Source: Setophaga petechia
Taxonomy: Eukaryota; Chordata; Aves; Passeriformes; Parulidae
Direction of reading: 5' to 3'
Assembly (NCBI GenBank): GCA_024362935.1
Contig: JANCRA010000033.1
Coordinates: forward strand, 9,211,714 to 9,275,713
Length of the DNA: 64,000 nucleotides
The translations under genes were made by a program, and so were the position numbers. Numbering within the stretch: the first letter of the stretch is position 1; each line of letters opens with the position of its first letter. The notes beneath the pieces were generated by a model. The model worked only from the letters and a program-made list of their open reading frames with translations, was not told where the DNA came from and did not search any database. Positions 13,635 to 25,500 of the stretch are shown one piece after another.

Positions 13635-15493
13635 CAGCTCCAGGAATGCTGAGTGCACTCACCCTGCCAGCCAAGGGCAGCACGTGAACCAGAGTGAACC
13701 AGAGTGCCCAGTCTGGGAAAGCACAAATTCTTCAGATGCGACAAATTAGTAAAATAGAAATTGATTCAATAGCGTTCAGGGATGGGTATCTTTAGGTTTT
13801 GAGGCTCGATGGCAAAAGCTCATTTGCAAGTACTTCAGGACTGACCAGAAGCTCCCAGTGCCATTTAGCAGTAATATATTAGACATAAAACAAGTTTTTG
13901 AGGCAAACAATCTCAGAAACACTGTGGGGATGGAACCCGAAATCCCAAAGCAAGGTGAAACAAGGTGAAACTGGTTCCACCAGGAAAGGCAAGCAAGTGA
14001 ACTGGACTGCTATTCCTGCCACATTAAAACCTTTCAGCTGCCTTCCTGGGGTTTTGTTTGGTAGGTCCTTGGTAGGTTTGCTAACTGACTTTGCAAAGTG
14101 TTGATTTCGTTATCCAGGAGAGACTGATACATGAGATAAGCAGATGGTCTGAGCTGGCTTTTCAAGACTGCTCACATGTGTTTACAAATATTTCTGTTTA
14201 CTTAATTTGTGGCAGCTAATACTGACTTCCAGCTGTTTATGTGGCTGTGTTTTCATATACCAGTCTTAAGGATTCATTATGAAAACCTGAAAAAAATAAA
14301 ACTAAAGAGTGAAGCAATGGAAAACCAATAGAGAAACCTTTCAAACTGGTATTGTTTTGATGTAATTTGTAAATCTCGAGGCAGGATCTGTTCAGATTCT
14401 AAATGTTTATGTGGGATAAAATCTGAAACCATCAGTATCAGCACAGGAAGCTTGTACTAGAGAGGGGCAGTGTCAGCTTGTGATACCAGGAGTCAGCTTC
14501 CACCAGAGATAACCACAGAGACGTAGGTGCACACAATCCATGCCGTGTGTGCACAGCGTGTGTTGCTGTAACCCTCTGGGGCCACCTCCTAGGTCAATAA
14601 ATGACATTTGTGAGCGCTGTGGGCTGACAGGCGGTCGATAGTGCCAGAGGAAGCTGTGGATTCATTAAACCTGTTTTGCCTGAGCCTCACCACAGACTCA
14701 GATTAAACAAAAAACAAACCCTCAAACTGACAGTGACTTTATGAAGGTGTTTGATGAATTTCTTGCCTTCCAAGAGTGGAATGAAAGTAGGAGCTGAGGA
14801 ACACAGGTTCAATCTGCCTGTTGTTCACAGAGAGCATTAATAAAGATAGATTTAACCTCATGTACATCTGAGTGCAGTGAAACATCACTGAAGCCTGTGA
14901 GGATCTTGATCCTAGGTTTAGATTAGATTCTCCTCAAGCTCAGCTTCAGGCTGCTTGCCAAGGTCCTTAGCACTAATCACAAAGATCAGAGTAAAAGCTC
15001 AGTGAAATTTGTCTGAAAGCCATGACACTTGTGGTGACAATTTGAAAACGAAACATTTGTTTTTATTTGGTTTGGGAAATAAGATTTGGTAATCAGTTGG
15101 CTGTAACAGAATGGAGTGCACTCCCTCAGCCACTCCTTAAACTGGGCAAGGGCTGCTCAGGTGAGCAGTGTGCCAAATGTCAGGGCTTGCAGCGTGTTCC
15201 AGAAGAGCGTGTCACACACACTGCCAGCTGCCTGGGACTTCTGCCTAAGGTCACCCTGATGCCAAAAGCCCAGCACACCCAAGCAGATCTCTGCAGCAAT
15301 CTGACATGTGCACGGCGTTTCTCAGGTCCTCTGATAAGATTTTCAGTGACATGCTCTTGTTTGTGGAACATCAATCATTAATTCCTGGAAACACGTGATG
15401 CCGTGTTCTCTGTGAGGAAGGGGAAATTTGTTGGAGGTTGGAAGAGGTGGGGGCAAAGTGAAACATCTGCCAGAGAATAGCCTGGTACAGTAA
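13635..15493. other. Unique DNA, part of it possibly constrained
   Basis: No gene is seen. The part at about 14,540-14,700 is non-repetitive and mixes AT-rich and CpG-containing sequence, including 'gtcaataaatgacatttg' and 'ggcggtcgatag'. This resembles conserved non-coding sequence, but conservation cannot be judged from one genome. Confidence 0.5.
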
Positions 15494-15891
15494 TGGCATG
15501 TGATTGGCATGTGATTGGCATGTGATTGGCATGTGATTGGCATGTGATTGGCGTGTGATTGGCATGTGATTGGTATGTGATTGTCATGTGATTGGCATGT
15601 GATTGGCATGTGATTGGCATGTGATTGGCATGTGATTGACATGTGATTGGCATGTGATTGGTATGTGACTGGTATGTGATTGGCATGTGATTGGCGTGTG
15701 ATTGGCATGTGATTGGCATGTGATTGGCGTGTGATTGGCATGTGACTGGCATGTGATTGGCATGTGATTGGCATGTGATTGGTATGTGATTGGTATGTGA
15801 TTGGTATGTGACTGGTATGTGATTGGCATGTGATTGGCATGTGATTGGCATGTGATTGGTATGTGATTGGTATGTGATTGGTATGTGATTG
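15494..15891. repeat. 11-bp GGCATGTGATT minisatellite, about 36 copies
   Basis: An 11-bp unit repeats for about 398 bp with only base substitutions: GGTATGTGATT, GGCGTGTGATT, GGTATGTGACT and single GTC and GAC variants. Most units carry the E-box CATGTG (CACATG on the other strand). The reverse complement contains no stop in any frame, so all three minus frames stay open. They spell an 11-residue Pro-Ile-Thr-Cys-Gln-Ser-His-Ala-Asn-His-Met pattern that should not be annotated as protein. Confidence 0.97.
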
Positions 15892-17424
15892 TAAATGATT
15901 TCTGAGCACCTGGGATGGGCTTGGCTCTGCACTCCCCCTCAGGAGGAGGGTAAATGGTAAAGCAGCCCCACTTTAACTCTTTGCTGGGTGATTTTTGGAC
16001 CGGTCTCCTCAGGAGCCAGAAGCTGCCATCAGTGGCTGAGGTTTGGTGGGGCAGTGACTGCTCTGCCTTTGTGAAACAGCAACACTTCAGCTTTTTCTCC
16101 AGTGCAGCCAGGGACTTACAATGAGTGTTATGAACTCCTTTCCTCCATGCCAATCTTATTCTTGGTCTGTTTGGTCTGTCTTGAAACTGATAATGATGAA
16201 AAGGGAACAAATCTGTTCTCCTGAAGTCTTTGCTGCCTTATTTAATCCCTGTGGGATGAATACGTTTTGGCACATTCAGTGGAAGAGATTATTTGGAACA
16301 GACAAAAGTACCAAGCTGGCAAGTTCTGGATGCCTGAAGGTGTCTGTCAGAGGGGCTTGCTTGTGAAACACTCAGCTGCAGGCAGGACTGCAGTTCCTGA
16401 GCTGTTTTGTCACTTAGCATGAGGAAATTCCATAGAAACAGAATAGTTTGGGCTGGAAGAGACCTGGAGTGTCAGCTAGTTCCCCCCAACACTTCCAGGG
16501 GGAGAGTTTGCTTTTGTTTTTCCCCAAAAACCACTTGTCAGTTTGTCAGTGTGATGTGACACTGCCTGGGCCGTGCAGATGTGCCCTGTGACAGCAGCAG
16601 GGACATGAGCCCAGCCCTGCCCCAGGCCAGAGCTGCTGCTGCTGCTCACCAGGGTCTGGGGGCCCTGGGGCTGCTCCCCCTCCCTGGGCACCCAGGACAG
16701 AGCACCCTGCCCCTGGGCAGCCCTGCCTGAGCTCTCTGCCTGCTTTTCACACCAGTGCAGAGGAAAGGTGGATGAAGCCTTTCCTGCAGTTTGGGAACCT
16801 CAGGGAGATGCTTTCCTAGCAGAGGAAAGCACAGAATGCCCTGTCCCATCCCACAGACACCCTCAGTGCTGCTGCATCCCCTCTGGGCCTGGGGGCAGGA
16901 AGGGCTGGGGCCGTTTGCTGGCCACACCTGGAGCATCAACACTGGTGCCAGGCTGGGGACAGCACTGCAGGCAGCACTCACAGGATGGCTGGGGACTGAA
17001 AGCAGGGCACAGCACTGGGTGATTGTCCCCTGCCCTGCTGACTGGCAGCTGCAGTGTTTGATCTCACATTTCTTATGGCTTTTCTTTTGGTTTTTGATTT
17101 TTTTCTTTTTGTTTGTTTGGGTAGTTAGGTTTTTTTGGGGAGGTGGTGATGCTATGTAAGGTCATGAGTAGAAGGACCCAGTTCTATACACTTTTACTCA
17201 TGTAATGATGGCCTTGGCTTGTCCTCACTATTTATTTACAATGTGGCCTTGTGGCTTCAAACAGAACAGAACTTTCTGAAACAAATGCTTGCTCTACATT
17301 TCTCTCTCAGATTTCATGCCCTCTGCAGTGTTGATCTCTCTGGGGCAGGCACTGTGTCTGTTGATGCCCACTCCAGGAGCCCTGGACAGGGCACAGCTAT
17401 AGCACTCTGAAGCAGAAGCACTCT
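15892..17424. other. Unique DNA with a CR1 fragment and a T-rich tract
   Basis: Apart from the CR1 fragment at 16430-16503 I see no feature. The part from 16,560 to 17,040 is GC-rich, and 17,081-17,145 is T-rich. Open frames here are short and overlap on both strands. Confidence 0.55.
16430..16503 (-). mobile_element. CR1 LINE 3'-end fragment
   Basis: The plus strand reads 'ccatagaaacagaatag', then 'tttgggctggaagagacct', 'ctagttcc' and 'aacacttccaggg'. These are blocks of the reverse complement of the avian CR1 3' end, in which (ATTCTATG)n closes the element. The block order fits the consensus as I remember it, with a deletion between 'ctagttcc' and 'aacacttcc'. The element is heavily truncated and diverged, carries no coding part and is inactive. 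Confidence 0.7.
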
Positions 17425-17628
17425 GGGTTTTGGGACAGGCTCCCAGGAGATGCACACTGGATTTTGGGATGGGCTCCCATTAGATGCACACTGGGTTTTG
17501 GGATGGGCTCCCATTAGATGCACACTGGATTTTGGGACAGGCTCCCAGGAGATGCACACTGGATTTTGGGACAGGCTCACAGGAGATGCACACTGGATTT
17601 TGGGACAGGCTCCCAGGAGATGCACCCT
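17425..17628. repeat. 34-bp minisatellite, six copies
   Basis: Six units of exactly 34 bp begin GGATTTTGGGACAGGCTCCC and end AGATGCACACT. Units 2 and 3 share GATGGG and CCATTAG variants that set them apart from the others, so a local two-unit duplication is likely. Because 34 is not a multiple of three, open frames through the array drift between frames and are not coding. Confidence 0.95.
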
Positions 17629-18580
17629 GGCAGCAGCAGCACCTGGCCCTGAACCTGCTGTGCTCCCTCAGTGCTTCTCTCTGGGCTTTTCCAGCCTTGC
17701 TCCCATTTCACAACCATGTGCTTCTGCCAACACCACCAAAGGCATGTCAGCAGTAGCTCAAAATGTAATTTTCCTGTCATGTACTGTTGCCTAATTATTT
17801 ATATTGCTTATTAGAAATATGGATAGTTTACCATAATCTGCTGGGGATTAAGGCAGAGACACCCATACTTTACATGTATTTCAAATAGAAAAAACAGGAA
17901 CGAGGGCTGTGAAAATCACCTGGCAGCCAGCATGTGACATCTCTGTTACAATTCTATTTCTTCTGCCAGGCAGGTCTTTGTTTATGTCCTTACTTTCACA
18001 TGTCTAGAAAGAAGGACTGGGAGAAACAGTTACATCCAGCCTTTGTATTTAGCATAGTAGACCATGTGGTTCAGTTGCTTTGCCATCATTATTTCACTGA
18101 ACCAAATTTATCCCAATGCATTTACACTGATTTAAACCAGAAATTAATTTAGCCCATAACTTTTTTTAAACACAAAAATACTCAACTTGGGTGGAACTAC
18201 AACTATAATTGGAATCAGAGTCTGAAACAAAAACATTAAAGGCCAAATTCTCCTTAGAGGACCTGACCTTAGACATCTCATGTCCACATTAAAAAAAGAG
18301 AAAGGAAAAAGGCATGGTCTATTGTCTCCTAAACTGGAATATATGATGTCATACCAGGACTCCAAAGTAACTCCCAGTGAATAAACATTATCAGCAAAGA
18401 ACTGTGTGTGTATGATTAAGAATCACTTCATAACTGAAAATGACTGCAGTGCAGGAGATATGGAAGACCCTGGAGGAGCATTTAAAAAAGCCATTTGAAA
18501 TGTTTCAGTCTGTGCATTCTCTAAGGGCTCTGTTTGAAAAAAAATATTCTATTGGCATGTCAAACATCATCCAGCCTGTG
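17629..18580. other. AT-leaning unique DNA
   Basis: No exon is recognised. A weak ancient-repeat match lies at 18095-18145. Confidence 0.55.
18095..18145. mobile_element. Possible ancient amniote repeat remnant
   Basis: 'catttacactgatttaaacc' resembles the paired 'tttacacc...gtaaa' arms of the old repeat also suspected at 8435-8475. The match is short and could be chance. Confidence 0.25.
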
Positions 18581-18769
18581 GAGTTCCTGGGTGTCCCTGG
18601 GTGTCCCTGGGTGTCCCTGGGTACCCCTGGGTGTCCCTGGGTGTCCTTGGGTGTCCCTGGGTGTTCCTGGGTACTCCTGGGTGTCCCTGGGTACCCCTGG
18701 GTGTCTCTGGGTGTCCCTGGGTGTCCCTGGGTGTCCCTGGGTACCCCTGGGTGTCCCTGGGGTGTCCCT
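18581..18769. repeat. 10-bp GTGTCCCTGG minisatellite, 18 copies
   Basis: Units of exactly 10 bp run without an indel until the last, partial one. The GTACCCCTGG or GTACTCCTGG variants sit at 18621, 18671, 18691 and 18741, which reveals a duplicated 70-bp block (18621-18690 and 18691-18760). G-triplets recur every 10 bp with seven-base spacers, so both the G-rich and the C-rich strand have G-quadruplex or i-motif potential. Open frames in it are artefacts. Confidence 0.96.
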
Positions 18770-21700
18770 AAACCCTGTTTAGTGGGCATCTGGTTTAAAT
18801 TGCTAAATCAGCCGTGTCTGGATAAACAATAGCAAGTGTCAGCAGGCACCCTGGGCTGCAGTGGGCACAGTGTCAGTGTTCCTGGCATGGAGTGACACTC
18901 GGGTCAATTCTGCTGAGGACACTGGGAGTCAGCTCCAACAGTGAGGAGGAAGAGGAACAGGGAAAATCCCAAGCACCTTCCCATAAGCCACCTGAAGAAC
19001 TTGTCCCACAAGCCTCAGCTGTTTGTTTCCATCAATACCTCCCTGTGTACACAAAGAAACAGCCCATGCCTGGACCTGCTGGCAGCAGGGAGAGCACAAC
19101 AGCCGCGGGAATGAGCCGAGTGTCAGGACTTGCTCCTGCCCCACAGTGGTGCAGCCAAGGCAGGGATGGAATATGGGGAGCCAGCCCCTATTCCCATTGG
19201 AAGGGCCTGGTTCATCATATTTTGGTTGGGTTCAAAGCCTTAAGATATTCCAGTGATGGCAGTTATGGGGTTTTGTTCTTTGCCTTCTGTGACTGGAGTT
19301 TAAAAACTGACTCCCAGTATTACCTGTCCTTTATGAAGACTGGATTTGTTATAGGAGACAGGAGGGTTTCTATGGGTTTCTGCATTTATAGGGTGGGAGA
19401 GGCCAGTGTAGCCCTCTGTGGCCATGTGTGTGACCAAGCAGTTTGATCTGGTTTGTGAGGATGGCAGAGATGGGCAGAACGTGGCTCATCCTGGCAGGAG
19501 CAGCTGTGCCCCTGCTGTGCTCACCCCATTTGGACAGACTTGGGCAGGATGGAGTCTGAGCTGGGAGAGCAGCTCAGTCCAGGAACCAGCTGGACACTGC
19601 TGAGGGATCACGTTTAGAGAAACACTCAAATCTTGCCAAACAGAACAAAACCCTGAGCTATCTGGCCAAGAGCTGGGTGAATACCACTGGCAAGTATTCC
19701 TTTGACTAATTTGTTTCCATCAGCTCTGAGTCATGTGCACTGTGTCTTCATTCCTCATCTGGCTGCATTCTTCAGTCAATTCAATTATTTTTAACATCGC
19801 TCATTTAACTTTTGTTCTTGTAAGCATTTCTTATTTCTGTTGGTAGAAACAGTGATATTGCCATTTCTGAGGTTGCTGTGTTTGCTCAGTCTCTGGGTAC
19901 AAACAGAGGTTTGTGATTCCAGCAGGGCGGTTTGTGATCCACGGCGTCCCTGCCCAGGGATGACAGCCCTGCTGGAAATGCTGATGATTTACTGCCTTGT
20001 TTTGTGAGTGGCCTAGTCAGGACTTGCCATGTCAGAAGCTTTTGCCCTCTGGAATGGATCAGACCTACCTGGGGGTAAACTCAGCTTAAGGAGAGGCAGC
20101 ATTCCTTTGGGAACATCCCAGCTGGGAACTTGCTTACAAAAAGAGGAGAGAAAACAGAATCTAGGGCCAGGTCACTCCTCCCTTCCCTATTCCTGAGACT
20201 GTCTGGGGTCACTTTTCATGTTGATCCTCATTGCAGCCTTGCTGTGGAGGGGATTAATGCACCCAAAGCACAGGAAGCTGTGGGAAGGGGAGCGTGTGAT
20301 GGGACACAGCAGAACTGATTCGCTGGGAAAATGCAGAGCTGGGATTGATCTGGAGATCCAGAAGCAGACAGAGGTGTGAACAAGCACCTGCAGAATAATA
20401 TTGCCCTCCCTCTGCATTTCCTGGGGGGCCAACAATAGGAAATGGGATGAAAAAATCTCCTGGGGGGCTGACAATATGAAATGGGATGCAAAACTTGGAA
20501 GGGTGAGGGGGTGGATTTTAAAAATCAAAGGTAGATAGATCAAAACTAGAAGCTGAACAAAAGTGGTTTCCTGGGTTTGCATCATTCTTGTGACTGCCTG
20601 GGATCTCAGTATTGTTTTTACCTTTCTGACAATTGCTGCTGTAATTCCTGTCACTCCTGAGAATTCTGCTGTAATAATGGGAAGAATATAAGCAGACATA
20701 CTGATGCAATGGAGAGTTTTTTGTTTCACTGCCTTTAGGCAGGTTTTAAAAGCCATCACAAGCAACAGGGATTCAAAGCAATATTCTCAATGTTCTATTC
20801 TCATTTATCAATATTTCAATATGATCCACTCTGTGCACAGTTACAACGTGAAGCTGCATTTAAGGCAACATAAAAGAATAAAAAGTTTCAGAGATTTCTG
20901 AAGTGCCATCATGTATGTGGTCAAATACATTTGGTATATACACATGTGTACCTGTATCATGTCTATCTGCAGTTCCCAGCACTCTAAAGCCCTGATCTCT
21001 GCCTTTCTTATTATACACACGGGTTCAGACAGCTTAGATTTATATTATTTAACATCTCCTTTACATACACACAAATTATACCTAATTTGTCTTTAATTAC
21101 TGAAAGCATATTTCCTTAAAATTGTACAGTTCCATTCCTTCTCCTTCACTGGCTAAAAAGCCTTTTAGGTGAAATCCTGGTTTGTGGGAAATCACATTGA
21201 AGCCGCAGTAACACAGCAACCAGCAATTAAAAATAAGCTGATGCAAACAACCAGAACAGCAAATGCAATCAAAAGCCAGACCTGACACTCTGCATTCTAT
21301 GGATTTTTTCTGATCCTATTGGGAGCAGTTGAATTTGCCTTGCCCTTTCCTTCAGGCTTTCTGTGGTTCTTATTAATTAGAATTTGTGCTTATAAATTGC
21401 TGTTTAAAAAAAAACTCTTCAGCTTTGGCTTTTTAATTTTGGGTTTTGTTTTTCCTCCTCCTTGCAGCTCCCCAGCAAATGCTGCAATTGTTTACCCACA
21501 GTTGGTTTAAACAAGGATGGATTGATGCTTGAGATTGTGCTATAAGACATCTTATTTAAATTTAATTGTGATCATAGTTTTTCAGTGTTGCTGGTTGGGT
21601 TGTTGATTCCTTTCTCAGTGCAGACAGTGGGAAGGGAGGGTTCCTTCGTTTCAGGCATGGCATGCCCTGGTTCAGCCCTGGCACAGGGGTGGAAGGTCTT

Positions 21701-22227
21701 GCTCAAACTCGGAAAGAACAAACCAGGCAGCAGGGAACAATTCTGCACTGGGCAGCCACGGGGCAGTTTCCAGCCTTCTGTAGCTCTCTCAGTAGTGAAT
21801 TCAGTGTGACACCCATTGCAGCTTCTCTGTCCCCCAAAGTTCAAAATGTTCAACTTGGGGCTCCTGGAGTGCTGCTTTCCCCAGAGCAGAGGGGCAGCCA
21901 AACCCCAAGGTTCAGCTGCTTCATCGTCCTGGGTAAGGCTGGCTCTGTGTGGAGCTCTTGCAGTCAGGATTTGGCCAGTACAGGTCCTTTGGTGTCTGTC
22001 CTGTGTGCTCCCCTCTTTCTGAAGCACAGGACCTTTCAAAGGCTTCATCCTAGAGCATCCATGGTGGTCTGGCATGGGGGCTGTAGGAAATGGTCTAGAA
22101 AGTGCAAATATTGCTTGTCCCACCAGCAAAAGGTGTGGAAAATCATGTTGTGTCATATTATGTGCCAGTGCCACAGCAGCATCAGGGCCAAGGACCAGGA
22201 ATCCCAGAGCTTCCCATGGAGAAACAT
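18770..22227. other. Unique DNA with two long chance frames
   Basis: I see no recognisable gene. A minus frame with an ATG at 20754-20756 runs to 20187 (189 residues) outside any minisatellite. At 21,570-22,350 both strands stay open for more than 200 codons, which points to low stop content, not to coding. Both are discussed below. The region 18,890-19,450 is open on the plus strand but begins at GTG and shows no domain. Confidence 0.5.
20421..20498. repeat. Two-copy 39-bp tandem duplication
   Basis: Two adjacent copies begin CTGGGGGGC at 20421 and 20460 and share 'atgaaatgggatg' or 'aggaaatgggatg' near their ends. A few substitutions and a small difference at the ends separate them. The period of 39 keeps the reading frame, so the minus frame through here repeats a 13-residue block. 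Confidence 0.85.
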
Positions 22228-22530
22228 TTACTATGGGATAGTTACACCAAACACTCACTATGGGATAGTCACACCAAACACTCACTATGGGATAGCCACA
22301 CCAAACACCTCTCTGAAACAGTCACACCAAACACTTCTCTCTGAGATATAGTTACACCAAACACTTCTCTCTGAAACAGTCACACCAAACACCTCTCTGA
22401 AACAGTTACACAAAACCCTTACCTCTGAAACAGTCACACCAAACACTTCTCTCTGAGATATAGTTACACCAAACACTTACCTCTGAAACAGTTACACCAA
22501 ACACTTCTCTCTGAGGTAGTTACCCCAAAT
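22228..22530. repeat. 26-30 bp minisatellite, about 11 copies
   Basis: Each unit ends in AGTCACACCAAACAC or AGTTACACCAAACAC. The first three units carry CACTATGGGATAG (27 bp). The later ones carry CTCTGAAACAG or CTCTCTGAGATATAG (26-30 bp). The core TCACACC recurs, and it is the T-box half-site core. The array shows clear subtype blocks, consistent with stepwise expansion. It lacks the uniform unique spacers and the size of a CRISPR array. Confidence 0.93.
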
Positions 22531-25500
22531 TCAGGTCTGGCCAGCGAGCAGACAGTCCCAAAGAAGGTGCCAGTGGCTCAGTTCCTGTGTCTGCAGAATC
22601 AGTGACCAGCAGGTTTGAGCTGAGCCCAGGTGGAGCTGCAGGGCAGCCCCAGAGGCACAGAGGCTCTGAGGGATGGGCTCAGTGCTGGGGTGACAGCCCT
22701 GCACGCTCAGGGCAGCACACAGACCCTTGGTGTTGGTGAGGAACCCCTGGAGATGAAAAGGTGTTATCACCTGCAGGTTGTGGTTGTTGACATGCACTTC
22801 TATTGCTGTTGTGCAAACAATAAATTTGGTTGCAATGCAACAGTAGAAACTTCTCAGTGTGAAGTCGGAGAGAAGAGTTATTGCGAGGTCTTGCCAGGAT
22901 TTGAAAAGAAGAAAGAGTTTCTAAGGGAGAAAAACAGCTTGAGGGAAAGTCTAAATTTAGAAATAGGGCTCCATGTTTAATAAGATAAATATAAGGCTGA
23001 GTCAACAGTAAATATATCCAGAGATTAATGATGAAAGTAGAGCAGACATGAAGGAATCACATTCTCCCAACTCAGGAGCACTGGGAGAGCTCTCAAAGGA
23101 ACACAGGGGGTGCTTGGCAGGACCCAGATCTGTTCCCCAGCCTGCTGGAGCAGAGGTGTGCCCCTATGACTGTCTCACACGTATAAAGTGTTATACAAAC
23201 ATTTATGTTTTAAGGAAGAAGCAGCACTTCATGGTGTGAAGGCAGTGAAAGTGAAGGTCAGAGATCACACATGAAGGTCTGCTCCACCTCCACAGAGTAG
23301 CTCACCAGTTTGTGTGTTTCATTTTGCAAGTGGATCCTCAGCTATTGTTTCTTTCTATTAGGAAAAGATAGTGATCTCAGTCTTCTCATAGCTTGGACAG
23401 AAAAACAATCTTATTCAGCTGTAGCTTTGCTGTGGCCAGATTTTCCACCAGTCCTGTTATTTAGCCCCATTGACTTTACTGCAGCAATGTTTTCTCACTC
23501 TGGCTGAGGATCAGCTTTGGCACTTTGAGTTTTTGATGTAAAATATTTCCAGAATGAAAGGTATTGTCCTGATGTGTTACAGAAGGGGAGTAATGAATAC
23601 TTACTGCTCTAAATCCTGTTGGATCAGGCTCTGGCTTCAGTGCCTGTTTATTTTGGGGACATGCTGACTGAAGCATTTCATGGAACCTGTTGGTTGACAG
23701 AGAGGGACAGAGCTGAGGGGGAATGTTTGCTCTTGGTGTTTATCTTCCCTGAGCTGCACAATCCGTTCATTCCTCTCCTCAGCTGGGGTGGATGAAGCAC
23801 AAGTGCAAGTTCCTGCTGCTGCTCTTGGCGGGGAGCAGAGGGGCTCTGGATGGAGCCTGCCCCGTGTCCCCTCTGCAGGAGGGTCCCTGCTGCCCCCTCC
23901 CCTGCCTGCTGGCACGGTGGCTGTGCAGGCACACAGGATGCTCCTGCTCCAGTCCTGGTGGTTCTGCTGCTCTCACACAGCCTCCTTCTCCTGTTTGTAC
24001 CTAAGGAAATTCTCATGATCCAAGACTGGCCTGTAACCTCCATTTACAATGTGGCACATTAAATGTGTATCAAATGTATGCTGTCCCTTTATACAGGTCT
24101 GTTTGTTTTCTCCTGGTTTGTTATTCCCCTAATCTAAACCACAAAACAGTTTTTCTGAAAGGTTTACTGTGGAGGAGCCTCAAGACTCTTTGTTACACTG
24201 CAGGGGAAATGGAATACTGAGTTAGAAGTGAAAGGTGAACCAGGTAACAGCAGCCTGCAGTCAGGGGAAACAATGCCACCTGAAATTAAACTGTTTGTAT
24301 CTGGGCTTTCCTACAGTGGTTCACTGCTCACAGTAACATTTAGATTTTATGCAAGGAGGAAGCAAAAGAGTTAATGATTGTGTGGAAGTGTTAGACATCA
24401 GAGTCCTGACAGCCCAAGTGCTGTGTGACAGCCAGGGCTGCTCCCTGCTCTGGGGATTTCCATCTCCAGGGCTGCATCCAGCCGGGGCAGGGACTCACCA
24501 CACCTCTCTGAGCACCTGCTGGCGGGGAGGATGTGTGTGGGTGGCTCCCAGGGAACACTGCAGGCAAGGAGGAGCAACAGGCAAAAGCACCTGCCAGGCA
24601 CTCTCAGCATTCCCTTTGTGCAAGGGGATCAGCCCCACATTTAAAGGTGCTTGAGAAAAATAAAAGAATAAGCGCAGGTTGTTCCAATTTTATCCAATGC
24701 TCATTTTTTGATTTATCAAGGTGGGTTTGATTTTTGCTTCCATCTTGAATAAAAGAATAAGAGATCCAAGAGATCTTTAATCAGAAAGCAAGGGCTGAAG
24801 TGTATTTCTATGGAGAGGTTTGTATTGATCCTCAACTGCTGCTTTGTCTGTGCATTTGTGCCTTCTCAGTGCTCTGCACAGGTGCCATATTTGCTGACAC
24901 TGCTACATTTAATGGGGCTGCTGCTGAATAGGGAGTCAAATATTCTAAATATCAGCCCAGGTCATTTGTGGTGTAAAACCTGGAATGCAGTGAATGCTGT
25001 GATAAGATTCTTGTGAAGATAGGGAAGGATTCAGCTGAATTCTCCTCAGGGCATTTCTTTGGAAGTTCCACTCTGATTTTGCTTCTCATGTTGTAAAAAT
25101 ATTTGCAGATTTGAGGAGTGTGCTGGTTTTCCATTTGGCTAGAATTTTTGATGCTGTTTTTGTACTGATTGGCAAGACAAGCTCTGGTTGTTCCAGCAAG
25201 CTCACCCTAATACTTGCTTATGCTGGAAAAAGGAACTTTATAAAGCTAAGAGTTTACAGGAGTTCCCTAGGAAGCTAGAGGAGAAAATGGCTGCACTGTG
25301 TTTTGCAGGAAAAACCAGACTTTGTGTTTTGAAAACTGAGCAATTTTCAAGCAACTGTGGCAGCTGGTGAGGCAGGTCCTGTGCAGCCTCTCACCTGCTG
25401 GTGTTTCACAGGGCTTCATTGCATCCTGGTTCACAGTGCTCAGCCTTTAAAAAGGCACCTGCAAAACTTTGCAACAGGACTTATATATCAGATGAGTGAG

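Noticed and set aside
15343..16210. Frames of 184-208 residues rich in His, Gln, Ser and Asn on the minus strand
   Set aside because: They run through the 11-bp array, whose reverse complement lacks stops in all frames. The protein-like periodicity (11 residues = three units) is an artefact.
18892..19446. 184-residue plus frame
   Set aside because: Starts at GTG, and shows no domain and no splice context.
21572..22351. More than 225 codons open on both strands
   Set aside because: Simultaneous openness on both strands, part of the frame lying in the 26-30 bp array, a GTG start on minus and no domain all argue for chance.
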